From assembly GCF_007066085.1 (NCBI RefSeq), contig NZ_CP041405.1, positions 3,197,001-3,261,000 of the forward strand: a DNA stretch of 64,000 bases, read 5' to 3'. This document shows, in pieces, positions 8,937 to 17,642 of this stretch (the first letter of the stretch is position 1; each line of letters opens with the position of its first letter). The notes below the pieces were generated by a model. It had not been told where the DNA came from. It saw nothing but the letters and a program-made list of their open reading frames with translations, and ran no database searches. The position numbers and the translations under genes are program-made. The stretch comes from Paenibacillus thiaminolyticus (GTDB taxonomy: Bacteria > Bacillota > Bacilli > Paenibacillales > Paenibacillaceae).

Positions 8937-9962
8937 ATGAGAACAAAGCAATCACGTCACCGAATTACACGATGGATACTTGGCACCGTTATCGCGGCTA
9001 TCTTGGTTATTCCTGTATTGCTCATATATATCATCGGTCAGTTTACGCCTTCGCTTAACGCCCTGATCATTAAGCAGCTTTTCGAATGGAAGCCCTTTGC
9101 GTCGCCCAGCAACATCGAGACAATCACTAAGCAAATCCACGTCGTAAAAGATATTGTGTATGATGAGCACGGAATAGAGAATAGCCTCCTCGACATCTAC
9201 TATCCGCAAAACGCCGACAAGGCTCTCCCCGTAATTATGTGGATACATGGAGGGGGATTCGTATCCGGGAATAAAGAGCAAACGCAAGAGTATGGAATGG
9301 CACTCGCCAATGAGGGGTATGTCGTTGCCAATATCAACTACGCTCTTGCTCCGGGGCAGAAATATCCGGGGCCCGTCATTCAGGCCAACCAAGCGCTGAT
9401 ATATTTACAGGACCATATTGGGCAATACGGCGGCGACATGAGCCGGTTATTTATTGGCGGCGATTCGGCGGGAGCCCAGATCGCCAGTCAAACTGCAGCC
9501 GTCATAACAAATGAAAACCTGGCAAAGTCGATGGGGATACAGCCCTCCGTCGATAAAAATCAACTCAAAGGCGCCCTCTTATACTGCGGTCTTTACAATA
9601 TGGATAGAATGACTCAGTCCCAGTCCTCTTTTATTCTGCGGCTTGGAGTGAAGTCGGTTTTTTGGTCCTATACGGGAGTTAAAGATTTCGCCACCTTCTC
9701 CCGGCTGGACGAGATGTCCACGATTAACCATGTCACGCCGGATTACCCCCCTGTCTTTCTTACCGTGGGAGACGTCGATCCATTGGCGCCGCATTCCGCC
9801 GATCTCATCGACGTTCTCGTTCAGAACGGCGTCGAAGTGGATAGTGTATTATTTGAAGGCACCAATCCCGAATTGGGCCATGAATATCAATTTGACTTTA
9901 CTTCCCCCCATGCCGAAAAAACATTAGGGAGAACATTTGAATTTTTGAAAAAGCATAGCTGA
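8937..9962 (+). CDS. Membrane-anchored alpha/beta-hydrolase (esterase/lipase)
   Basis: Probable carboxylesterase of the hormone-sensitive-lipase-like type; substrate unknown. The 341-residue protein has a basic N terminus, one membrane helix (about 12-33), then the hydrolase domain. Oxyanion motif HGGG is at 104-107, nucleophile S177 in GDSAG, likely acid D281 in GDVDPL and histidine H315 in ELGHEYQF. I chose the ATG at 8937, after AAAGGAAGGG, over an ATG at 8784 that lacks a site. It stands alone, divergent from ftsE. Confidence 0.85.
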   Translation: MRTKQSRHRITRWILGTVIAAILVIPVLLIYIIGQFTPSLNALIIKQLFEWKPFASPSNIETITKQIHVVKDIVYDEHGIENSLLDIYYPQNADKALPVIMWIHGGGFVSGNKEQTQEYGMALANEGYVVANINYALAPGQKYPGPVIQANQALIYLQDHIGQYGGDMSRLFIGGDSAGAQIASQTAAVITNENLAKSMGIQPSVDKNQLKGALLYCGLYNMDRMTQSQSSFILRLGVKSVFWSYTGVKDFATFSRLDEMSTINHVTPDYPPVFLTVGDVDPLAPHSADLIDVLVQNGVEVDSVLFEGTNPELGHEYQFDFTSPHAEKTLGRTFEFLKKHS

Positions 9963-10066
9963 TGCCCCGGTAACCGCCCCTGCGCTTTCCAAGTAAAGTT
10001 TGCCTCTGCCCGCGCATATAGTGAGAGAGACTGAATTTTACTTTCTTCATGCAGGAGGCAATCGGT

Positions 10067-11503
10067 TTGAAAAAAATACATGCGCTATTCATCGTAGCCG
10101 CATCGCTGCTGCTGGCCGTTACCGCCCTCTGGGGCTGGGCGAACAGCTATGCTTCGCAAGACCGCCTTCCGCCGGAGGTCCGGCTCTCTTCTTGGGAAGT
10201 GGGCGGGATGTCCTTTGCTGCCTTCCGCGAGGAACTGGATCAGCGGCTGCGGCAATTGGAAGCGACGCCGGTGGAGGTCACCTTCGGCTCCAGCGGGGTA
10301 GCTCCGGTCAAGACGACCTTGTCCGCGCTCGGGGTAACCTATGACGCGAAGCCGCTCTTGGCCGCGCTGAAGCCGTTGCAGGAAGGCTCTCTCTGGAAGC
10401 GGATTATCGCCAGAAGAAGCTTCAACAAGGAGTGGGAGCTGCAGTTTCATTGGAAAGCGAATGTGTGGAAGGAACGGTTTACGCCAGGCTGGGAGACGGC
10501 AAGCTTCGGGAAGCCGGTCAATGCCTCGCGCGAGATTTCGAAGGATGACCAGGTCGTCTATACGCCGGAGCGGCAAGTATACCGCGTCGATCGGATGCAG
10601 CTGGAGCAGTTGATTCGGGCAGCCATTCCTCCGGTCTGGTATGAAGGAGGGGCCATCCGCATCGAAGCCCCCCTGGTGCTGACCGATCCGCCGGTAACGG
10701 TCGCCTCCCTGAAGGCGGAAGGGATCGAGCGGAAAATTATCGAGTATTCGACCGGCTTCGCCAAGTCTGAGGACGGGCGCACGCATAATGTCGTATCGGC
10801 CGCCCAAACGATCGATGACATGATATTGAAGCCCGGCGATATTTTCGATTATGACAAAGTGATCGCGGAGACCGAGAAGAAATACGGCTTCAAGGAAGCT
10901 CCTGTCATTTATAACGGCAAATTGGTACCCGGCATCGGCGGCGGCATCTGCCAAGTATCGAGCACGCTTTACAATGCCGTGCTCCGGACTGGACTGGAAA
11001 TCGTCGAACGGCGCAATCATTCCTTGCCGGTCTCGTACCTGCCTCTGGGGCTGGACGCGACCTTTTCCCAGGGCTATATCAATTTCAAGTTCAAAAACTC
11101 TACCGGCAAGCACCTCCTTATCCGGACCGAGACCGAAGATGGGCGCTTGACGATCAAATTTTTCGGCACGATGGATAATAACCTCTCCTACAAGATGGAG
11201 ACGAAAACCGTCAAGGTGCTGGATCCGCAAGTAAAGTACGTCAAAAACCCGAATCTGCCCGCCGGCACGGAGCAGGTGCTGCAGCAGGGCAAAAAAGGAT
11301 ATGTCGTGGAGTCGTACCGCATTAAACTGGTGGACGGCAATGAGGTGGAGCGCGAGCGCATTGCGATGGATACCTACCAGCCTCAGCCGTCGCTGATTGC
11401 CGTGAACAACGGCAGCGGGACCGTTCCTGCGAAGCCGAAGACGGAGAAGGAACCGATTGTGGAGGATGGAATCAATGGGCCTGATTTCAAGCCGAATACT
11501 TGA
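10067..11503 (+). CDS. VanW family protein with G5-like C-terminal domain
   Basis: Cell-surface protein of unknown biochemical role; VanW proteins are named after a gene in vancomycin-resistance operons but occur widely in Firmicutes. The 478-residue protein has an N-terminal membrane anchor, a putative peptidoglycan-binding region (about 35-220), then the VanW domain (about 225-380; KPGDIFDYDKVI, GIGGGICQVSSTLYNAVL) and a C-terminal G5-like segment. The start is a TTG at 10067, eight bases after a perfect AGGAGG; the ATG at 10049 lies upstream of that site. No other glycopeptide-resistance gene is nearby. Confidence 0.88.
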   Translation: MKKIHALFIVAASLLLAVTALWGWANSYASQDRLPPEVRLSSWEVGGMSFAAFREELDQRLRQLEATPVEVTFGSSGVAPVKTTLSALGVTYDAKPLLAALKPLQEGSLWKRIIARRSFNKEWELQFHWKANVWKERFTPGWETASFGKPVNASREISKDDQVVYTPERQVYRVDRMQLEQLIRAAIPPVWYEGGAIRIEAPLVLTDPPVTVASLKAEGIERKIIEYSTGFAKSEDGRTHNVVSAAQTIDDMILKPGDIFDYDKVIAETEKKYGFKEAPVIYNGKLVPGIGGGICQVSSTLYNAVLRTGLEIVERRNHSLPVSYLPLGLDATFSQGYINFKFKNSTGKHLLIRTETEDGRLTIKFFGTMDNNLSYKMETKTVKVLDPQVKYVKNPNLPAGTEQVLQQGKKGYVVESYRIKLVDGNEVERERIAMDTYQPQPSLIAVNNGSGTVPAKPKTEKEPIVEDGINGPDFKPNT

Positions 11504-11563
11504 TCGGATCCCGTGATGCGGGGAACGCCGCTCGGAGACCTTGCAGACGTATGGGCGGCATAC

Positions 11564-11597
11564 GAACAGCCTTGGCCGTATGGGGCCAAGGCTGTTC
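11564..11597 (+). terminator. Strong hairpin after the VanW gene
   Basis: A perfect 14-bp stem (gaacagccttggcc / ggccaaggctgttc) with a 6-base loop lies 60 bases after the VanW stop codon. There is no T-run, so termination is probable but not certain. The rest of the gap to 11837 shows no gene. Confidence 0.55.
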
Positions 11598-11837
11598 CCT
11601 GTCCAATATGATGTTCTTATGGGTCGCCCTGCCGTCATGCGGTGAGCGCCGCCTCTTCATAAGAATGAAGTTGGATCCGGATACAAGGCGATCAATTGCA
11701 GTTCGCCGCCATTCCCTGTAGTCGGTCGTCCGAGGTTGTTGGCCTTTCCGCCAGGTGGACAGGCCAGGCTGTTCACCGGAACCCGGAGCGGTCAACGGGA
11801 ACACCAAGTCGGACAATCGACAGGGCGGAACTTTGCA

Positions 11838-13013
11838 TTACGCATCCCTCTTCGTTCGACGCTGCGGCATATCCGGCAGCGCATTGACGGACACGACGTC
11901 CTCGGTCTTCTTCACCGGCGGCGTCCAGAACTGCTCGTTCCCCGGCAGATCATCGAACCAAGCCGCGTCGTCCGGACAATCCAGCACCATGAAGCGCCCA
12001 TATTGGTTGTCGCGGGATTGATGATATTTCAGATACGCCTTGCCGTCTTCGATTGCGAGAATCTCGATCTTCCCTGACGTATGGCTCATCGAGAGACGGA
12101 CCCGCTTCCCTAAGCCGGATGTCTTCGCCTTCGCTTCCTCTACCACGCGATACACATCCTTCAGCGGAAGCACGAACTCGCGATTCCCCGCTACCGGGCG
12201 GTTGATGAAGAAATAATAAGGCGTTACGCCTGCCCAGGACAGCTTGTCCAGCAGCTCGCCGAGCACATCAGCATTGTCATTGATGCCGCGGAGAACGGGC
12301 GTCTGATTGACGACGATGGCGCCGGCCTGATGAAGCGCTTCGAAGCCCCGCTTCGCTTCCGCCGTAATCTCGCGCGGATGGTTAATATGAGCCATCACAT
12401 AGATGCGCTTGTCCGCCGAGGAGAATTCGCGGATCGTCTCCAGCAGTGCATCGTCTTCATAGATTCGCATCGGATTGAATACCGGCATTTTGGATCCCAA
12501 GCGAATGATTTGCACATGCGGGATGGCGCGAAGGCGTTCCAGAATCATTCTAAGCTTCGGTGTCGCGAGGATGAGGCTATCCCCGCCGGTTAACAGGACA
12601 TTGTTGATTTCGGGGTGGTCGGCAATATAGGCCAAGCCGGGATTGACATCGGACATGGCTTCTTTGACATCGTTGCGGAAGAGACGCTTGCGGAAGCAGT
12701 ATCGGCAATAGGCGCCGCATACTTCCGACACAATTAATAAGGCGGTGGTGCCATACTTGTGCTGGCAGCCGGGGACGACATAGTTGGTGTCCTCATCCGA
12801 GGCATCCCAACGGCCGTACTCCTGCAGTTCACCCGTATTCGGAATCACTAGCTTCCGAATGGGGTCATCGGGGTCGTTCCAATCAATGAGGTTCAAATAA
12901 TAGTCATTTACACGAAATACGAACTTTTCCGTGATCTGCTTCAGCCTTTTCCTTTCCGTCTCGGGTATCTGCGTGATCTTCTCGATGTCGGTAACGTACT
13001 TCGGCATAGGCAT
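11838..13013 (-). CDS. KamA-family radical SAM aminomutase-like protein
   Basis: Radical-SAM, PLP-dependent enzyme of the lysine 2,3-aminomutase family, 391 residues. The cluster motif CGAYCRYC (C99, C103, C106) binds the iron-sulfur cluster; the Lys in HTSGKIEI is the likely PLP lysine. The regions that in lysine 2,3-aminomutase carry the two aspartates binding the substrate epsilon-amino group here read FFINRPV and VRLSMSHTSG, without aspartate. The substrate is therefore probably not lysine; glutamate 2,3-aminomutase or another member is possible. Start ATG at 13013 follows AGGAGG at seven bases. It is transcribed alone from a good promoter. Confidence 0.85.
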   Translation of the reverse strand: MPMPKYVTDIEKITQIPETERKRLKQITEKFVFRVNDYYLNLIDWNDPDDPIRKLVIPNTGELQEYGRWDASDEDTNYVVPGCQHKYGTTALLIVSEVCGAYCRYCFRKRLFRNDVKEAMSDVNPGLAYIADHPEINNVLLTGGDSLILATPKLRMILERLRAIPHVQIIRLGSKMPVFNPMRIYEDDALLETIREFSSADKRIYVMAHINHPREITAEAKRGFEALHQAGAIVVNQTPVLRGINDNADVLGELLDKLSWAGVTPYYFFINRPVAGNREFVLPLKDVYRVVEEAKAKTSGLGKRVRLSMSHTSGKIEILAIEDGKAYLKYHQSRDNQYGRFMVLDCPDDAAWFDDLPGNEQFWTPPVKKTEDVVSVNALPDMPQRRTKRDA

Positions 13014-13065
13014 GGACATCCCTCCTGTATAAAGTTGTATCGGCCAATGAAAGCGCCTTCCTTTC

Positions 13066-13094
13066 ATTATACAACAAGTAACATATGGTGGCAA
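13066..13094 (-). promoter_or_regulatory. SigA-type promoter of the KamA-family gene
   Basis: Reading the reverse strand: -35 TTGCCA (13089-13094), 17-base spacer, -10 TATAAT (13066-13071). This is one mismatch from consensus in total and lies about 50 bases upstream of the start codon. Confidence 0.8.
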
Positions 13095-13240
13095 ATGAAG
13101 GTCTTGTTAACATTTACGTTTAAGTTTCGCCAATTGGTACCATTTTCCTCTAGATGAGGGGGTGTCTCGGATGCTCTTTTGGCCAGTCTCCCATCCGGGT
13201 TGTCAAGAACTGATTTCGGTTTTGCTGTAGGTTTCGCCAT
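13067..13240 (-). CDS. Possible small protein, 57 residues
   Basis: A short frame starting MAKPTAKPKSVLDNPDGR after an AGGTGGG site. No family is recognised. Its 3' end covers the KamA-gene promoter, which argues against it, and it faces away from the lanthipeptide cluster. It may be fortuitous. Confidence 0.3.
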   Translation of the reverse strand: MAKPTAKPKSVLDNPDGRLAKRASETPPHLEENGTNWRNLNVNVNKTFICHHMLLVV

Positions 13241-13278
13241 ATTTGCCCACCTAATCTTTTTATGATAATCTATGGTTA

Positions 13279-13301
13279 AATCTAGCAAACCACGCTAGAT
13301 T
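13279..13301 (+). promoter_or_regulatory. Inverted repeat upstream of the lanthipeptide precursor genes
   Basis: Perfect 8-bp arms aatctagc / gctagatt separated by 7 bases end ten bases before the AGGAGG of the first precursor gene. It may be an operator or a leader hairpin near the transcription start. No clear -35/-10 pair could be assigned, and no regulator gene is present in the cluster. Confidence 0.5.
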
Positions 13302-13325
13302 AATACTTTTCAGGAGGGATTTTGC

Positions 13326-13559
13326 ATGACGCAAGAGGAAATCAAGTTGATGAATCAAAGCTGTGGAAATGGACTGAAATCTCTAACTATGGAAGAAATG
13401 CAAAATATTTATGGAGCTTCCGATGTTGAGCCTAGAGCAACACCAACAATTGTCCCGGCTATTTCAGCTGCGGTTCGAACCAGCTCCAAGGTTTGTTTAT
13501 CTTTAGTTGCAAGTGCTATCGGTGGTATTGCTTCCCATAATAACGATTGTTTAGGATAA
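13326..13559 (+). CDS. lanA1: Class II lanthipeptide precursor 1
   Basis: 77-residue precursor. The leader (1-31) ends in the acidic helix LTMEEMQNIYGA, typical of LanM substrates with a double-glycine-type GA site. A hexapeptide SDVEPR (32-37) follows, and then a 40-residue core beginning ATPTIVPAIS, with Ser/Thr at many positions and Cys at core 20 and 38. The layout parallels cytolysin and lichenicidin precursors, where a short spacer between the GA/GS site and the core is removed by LanP. Here it ends in Arg. AGGAGG lies eight bases before the ATG. Ring pattern and activity are not predictable with certainty. Confidence 0.9.
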   Translation: MTQEEIKLMNQSCGNGLKSLTMEEMQNIYGASDVEPRATPTIVPAISAAVRTSSKVCLSLVASAIGGIASHNNDCLG

Positions 13560-13571
13560 GGAGAGATGGCC

Positions 13572-13769
13572 TTGAATAATCAATTAGAGCATTCCCCTGT
13601 CGGGAAAAGCTTAAAGAGCTTATCCGAAGAGGAAATGGCCTCCATCTTCGGTGGAAATGGTATGGATGTAGAGGTAAGATCATCACTGGTTTGCGGTGCA
13701 GGCATTAGCTATGTTGCCTCATACCTGGCATCTGCTGCTTTTAAATGCGGTAAAAAAAATAAGAACTAA
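13572..13769 (+). CDS. lanA2: Class II lanthipeptide precursor 2
   Basis: 65-residue precursor unlike lanA1 in the core but alike in the leader: LKSLSEEEMASIFGG. An octapeptide NGMDVEVR follows the double glycine, and then the core SSLVCGAGISYVASYLASAAFKCGKKNKN with two Cys and a basic tail. This suggests a two-component lantibiotic with lanA1. I chose the TTG at 13572, eight bases after AAGGAG; the ATG at 13566 lies only two bases from that site. The Arg before the core mirrors lanA1 and fits one shared second protease. Confidence 0.88.
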   Translation: MNNQLEHSPVGKSLKSLSEEEMASIFGGNGMDVEVRSSLVCGAGISYVASYLASAAFKCGKKNKN

Positions 13770-13786
13770 CTGCATAATATGTTCAT

Positions 13787-13813
13787 TGGGGCAATACTCA
13801 TCGTATTGCCCCA
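13787..13813 (+). terminator. Hairpin between precursor genes and lanM
   Basis: An 11-bp perfect stem (tggggcaatac / gtattgcccca) with a 5-base loop and no T-run, between lanA2 and lanM. Such hairpins after lantibiotic structural genes commonly reduce readthrough or protect the short mRNA so that precursor exceeds enzyme. Confidence 0.6.
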
Positions 13814-13852
13814 TATCTATATGCTAAATAAACCTTCCTAAGAGGTGAAGAT

Positions 13853-16800
13853 ATGCTAAACAATATTTTCAAATCTTTGACTATTGCTGAGCGCTACGAA
13901 TTATTAGCACCGCTGAATTTGAAAGAAGCTCCTCAAAGCATCAACCATTGGCGCTCTGACATGTCTATCATTTCTGATAAAACCTTTGAACATATGCTGT
14001 ACATAAATCTTTACAACCAAGACACCTTCTCACACGCAGTACAGTATGCCCCTGAAGCTGAAAATATCGAGAAATATCGGAATAAAGCTATGCAATCACA
14101 ATGGTTTATTGTTTATCGGCAAGCCATGGCCTTGATGGAAGATAGCTCTTTTCATGAGGACCGTAAAAATGATTTACATGATAGCTTGCGTCCTTTTATG
14201 CGATACTCTCGTAAAATAATCCACGATTTCTTAGTAACGCACGAACATATCCATTTAGAAATCGAAGTAGTAAATCAAATCCTTATCCAATTAGAGCAAA
14301 CTTTAATGGATATGGCACATAAATCGTTAGTGCTGGAGTTAAATCTGTGCAGAGAAAACGGACGATTAGAAGGCGATACATCCGAAGAAAGATTTTTATC
14401 ATTTGTCCGCAAATTTGACGAGAAAAATTTTGTTGATGAATTTTACAATAAATATATTGTGTTAACCCGTCTGTTATCCACCGCCACCATGTTTTTTACA
14501 CGAAATATTCAAACTCTATTGTCCCGCATCTTTGAGAATCAACAGGAGCTCACAACAACATTTGATATTACCGATTTTACGATACAAAGCATTACATTAG
14601 GCGAGGGTGATACGCACCAGCAAGGGAATACGGTTTCCGTCATTACGTTTGCCGACAACAATAAAATTGTGTATAAGCCCAAACGATTGCAGATCAATCT
14701 GGCATTTAACCATCTGTTAGACTGGTTGAATGCTCATTCTATACTACAGCTTCGTGGTGTTACTACTTTAGTTTATGATGAGTATGCATATGAAGAATTT
14801 ATTGCGTATAAGCCATGTAATAACTTGGAAGAGGTAGGAGCTTATTATCAGCGGTTTGGACAACTCATGGCTGTTATTCAATTGTTGAACGGTACAGATA
14901 TTCATATGGAAAATCTTATCTCTCATGGCGAATATCCAGTAATTATTGATTTAGAAACATTAATCCAGCAGCCCATGCCAATTGAGAGACAGTCCTTGCA
15001 CTACATAAAGGAGATAACGGATACGCTTTTCCATCATGTAACACGTACGCTGTTTTTGCCTACTAACGGCGTCAAAATCGAAGATCCGCTTAAAATTGAT
15101 CTCAGCGCCTTAAATGGCCGTAAAAAAAAGTTTCAGTTTAAGGTGTTACAGCCTGTAAATCAAGGAACAGATCAACTGAAATATGACTACCAGGATTTTG
15201 AGCTGGAAGGAGCAAACAATCTTCCCTTTATCGAAAATGATGATCTGATCATTGACTACAAATTGTATAGGACGCATATTATTCAAGGGTTTAGAGATGT
15301 ATGTGAGGTTTTCCTGCAAAATAAAGAGGAATTAATTCAAGACGGCAGCGTTCTCTACCACTTCAATGGGATTTATACACGTTGTTTATTTAGAGATACG
15401 AGCCAATATGCCAATATAATGATGCACATGCAGCACCCTGAAATGCTGATGGATATGCTTGACCGTGAGAAGGCGATTGAAAATATGTGGGCTTTTCCAT
15501 CCACAGATAAGCACCTAATTCAAGCCGAAGCTGCAGATATGATGCATAACGATATTCCTGTTTTTTTCAGCCGGACAGATAGACCAAGCATTATAAATAG
15601 CAATAATGAAGAGATTTCAGACTTCTATACGATAAGCTCATTTGAATATTTCATAAAATCAATCAACAACTTAAGCGAAACTGAAATCAACAAGCAGATC
15701 TCTATCATTAATCTTCATTTTGGCGATTTCTCGGAATATCGTAAACAAGAAAATGAATCCCTAACCCAAAGCATAAATTTAATTAAAGACTTGCCGTACA
15801 TGACGACAGATTTCGTGCAGGAAGCAGAGCTTATTGCTGAAGAGATCATGAGGCGTGCCTTTACAGGAGAAATGACCAGTTGGATTATTCCATACTCTTC
15901 AGAACCGGATGTGTGGTCTTTAATTCCGATTCGAGAAGACTTTTATAATGGCGTCGGAGGCATCTATTTACTGTTTCACTTCTTGTATCAGAAGACACAA
16001 AATGAGAAATATGTACATTTCGCAAATGACATTTTAGAGCATTATCCTGTTGAACAAGCAATAAATTTTGAATTAGGGCTAAGCGGTTACCCGGGGTTAT
16101 TGTATGCCTTTTCACTTATTGATGATTACGGCACCAACAAGCTAAAGATTACGAAAATGATTAATAAATATTGTGAAGGATTTGAAAAGCTTGCTGATAA
16201 GGAAATTGAAGAAAAGCTCCAGTTCGATTATGTTAATGGATTTAGTAGCTTAATCAATGCTTTATTAAGATTTTATCACAGACGCAAAGACAGTAAATTC
16301 ATTCAACTTGCTATGAAATTAGCCAACCATCTAACTGCTAAATTAGCGCACCTCGATCAGCTTGATACAGGCTTCGCACATGGCGTCACAGGTTATGCGT
16401 TAACACTGTTCAGAATGGGTGAGGTCACACAGCTTCAGCAATATACAAATCAAGCAAAAGCGTTAATGAAATATGCTAACGAGCATATTGATGAAACCTA
16501 TAAAGCTATGAGCTGGTGTCATGGCTTTATTGGTGAAGGCATTGCCAGAATGGAGATGGAACCGTGGCTTGGCGAATTAGATGATGCCATTATTCAAGCG
16601 GCCATTCTAGACAAAACCAAAAACTCGCAGCTCCTCGCCAACGATTGCATGTGTCATGGAAATATGGGGATTACCGAATTATTTCTTACCCACTACAAGC
16701 TAACCAAGGATACCGACAGTATCGAATTGGCGAGAACGATTGCTAGTCATGTCGTAAACCTGAAGCAGCAGTATAACCGCAAGTATAAATTAATGGATAT

Positions 16801-16903
16801 TACCGAGTACCCGGATATAACCTTATTTACAGGCTTATCCGGAATTGCTTACCAACTGTTGCGTGTAACCGATCCAAAGGGAGTCCCTTCAATACTAAGC
16901 TAA
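13853..16903 (+). CDS. lanM: Class II lanthionine synthetase LanM
   Basis: Bifunctional enzyme that phosphorylates and dehydrates Ser/Thr in the precursors and then adds Cys thiols to form lanthionine rings. The 1016-residue length is normal. The N-terminal dehydratase domain (about 100-600) carries YKPKRL (near 274) and NGTDIHMEN (D349), characteristic of the kinase-like fold. The C-terminal LanC-like cyclase domain (about 650-1010) has the zinc ligands C889 (WCHG), C934 and H935 (CMCHGN). All appear intact. A single LanM is expected to serve both precursors. The DNA is visibly more AT-rich than the flanking arginine and kamA genes. Confidence 0.95.
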   Translation: MLNNIFKSLTIAERYELLAPLNLKEAPQSINHWRSDMSIISDKTFEHMLYINLYNQDTFSHAVQYAPEAENIEKYRNKAMQSQWFIVYRQAMALMEDSSFHEDRKNDLHDSLRPFMRYSRKIIHDFLVTHEHIHLEIEVVNQILIQLEQTLMDMAHKSLVLELNLCRENGRLEGDTSEERFLSFVRKFDEKNFVDEFYNKYIVLTRLLSTATMFFTRNIQTLLSRIFENQQELTTTFDITDFTIQSITLGEGDTHQQGNTVSVITFADNNKIVYKPKRLQINLAFNHLLDWLNAHSILQLRGVTTLVYDEYAYEEFIAYKPCNNLEEVGAYYQRFGQLMAVIQLLNGTDIHMENLISHGEYPVIIDLETLIQQPMPIERQSLHYIKEITDTLFHHVTRTLFLPTNGVKIEDPLKIDLSALNGRKKKFQFKVLQPVNQGTDQLKYDYQDFELEGANNLPFIENDDLIIDYKLYRTHIIQGFRDVCEVFLQNKEELIQDGSVLYHFNGIYTRCLFRDTSQYANIMMHMQHPEMLMDMLDREKAIENMWAFPSTDKHLIQAEAADMMHNDIPVFFSRTDRPSIINSNNEEISDFYTISSFEYFIKSINNLSETEINKQISIINLHFGDFSEYRKQENESLTQSINLIKDLPYMTTDFVQEAELIAEEIMRRAFTGEMTSWIIPYSSEPDVWSLIPIREDFYNGVGGIYLLFHFLYQKTQNEKYVHFANDILEHYPVEQAINFELGLSGYPGLLYAFSLIDDYGTNKLKITKMINKYCEGFEKLADKEIEEKLQFDYVNGFSSLINALLRFYHRRKDSKFIQLAMKLANHLTAKLAHLDQLDTGFAHGVTGYALTLFRMGEVTQLQQYTNQAKALMKYANEHIDETYKAMSWCHGFIGEGIARMEMEPWLGELDDAIIQAAILDKTKNSQLLANDCMCHGNMGITELFLTHYKLTKDTDSIELARTIASHVVNLKQQYNRKYKLMDITEYPDITLFTGLSGIAYQLLRVTDPKGVPSILS

Positions 16904-16928
16904 CCATTTAAATGGAGGGTGATGGAGA

Positions 16929-17642
16929 TTGAAAAACATATTTGTATATATCGGATCTCGAAATAAGGATTCCAGACTGTTTCGGTACACATACCAAATT
17001 ATCGATTTTGTCCGTAACAATGGTAATGCTGTAGGAAATATCGACATTTACTCTCCACTTAATTGTAATCTTCATCCATCCACAGGATGCAAAAACTGCT
17101 TTCAAAAAGGATTTTGCCCGAATGAAGAATCGCCTAACGATGATGGAGAACTGATTAAAACAAAAATAGAGCAGGCTGATATTGTTATTTTGGCTAGCCC
17201 TGTCTATTCTCACAACGTGTCATCGGATATGAAGGTGCTAATTGACCGCCTTTCCTATTGGGCACACATCTTCAAGCTTGCGGGTAAATCCGGTGTTATC
17301 GTGACTACGGCTGAAAGCAATGGTGCACAGTTCGTAGCCGACTATCTGACAAAAATAATGACTTATATGGGCGCTTCGATTGAACATATCGTTAATTTTG
17401 TAAATAGTGAGCAAGACCTTGCTGAGATGTACGCGGAAGAAGCTGCACACAAAATTATTGAAATTTGTGATGATAGCTATCATGTTACACCGACAAGTCA
17501 GCAGGAACTTACGTTCCAAACTTTGAAGCTGATCCTGCTTGACTACCCACGGGACCATTTTGAGTATCGTTATTGGAAGGATCACGGCTTATTTGATTGC
17601 CAATCTTATGAGGAGCTTGTAAACAAATATGTTAAAGTTTAA
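16929..17642 (+). CDS. Flavodoxin-fold NAD(P)H-dependent reductase-like protein in the lanthipeptide cluster
   Basis: 237 residues with a flavodoxin-like fold: an N-terminal beta strand (KNIFVYIGSRN), the flavin-loop region ASPVYSHNVSSDMKVLIDRLSYW, and a Cys-rich stretch CKNCFQKGFC (about residues 57-66). This resembles the NADPH-dependent FMN reductase/iron-sulfur flavoprotein group. The start is a TTG after GGAGGGTGATGGAGA. It overlaps the M50 gene by 14 bases. In the cluster it could reduce dehydro residues, act on cysteines, or support another redox tailoring step. LanD-type C-terminal decarboxylation is unlikely because neither core ends in Cys. The role is inference. Confidence 0.75.
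   Translation: MKNIFVYIGSRNKDSRLFRYTYQIIDFVRNNGNAVGNIDIYSPLNCNLHPSTGCKNCFQKGFCPNEESPNDDGELIKTKIEQADIVILASPVYSHNVSSDMKVLIDRLSYWAHIFKLAGKSGVIVTTAESNGAQFVADYLTKIMTYMGASIEHIVNFVNSEQDLAEMYAEEAAHKIIEICDDSYHVTPTSQQELTFQTLKLILLDYPRDHFEYRYWKDHGLFDCQSYEELVNKYVKV

Noticed and set aside
10085..11638. 517-codon reverse frame opposite the VanW gene
   Set aside because: No ribosome-binding site, low-complexity product, and the plus strand encodes a clear VanW domain.
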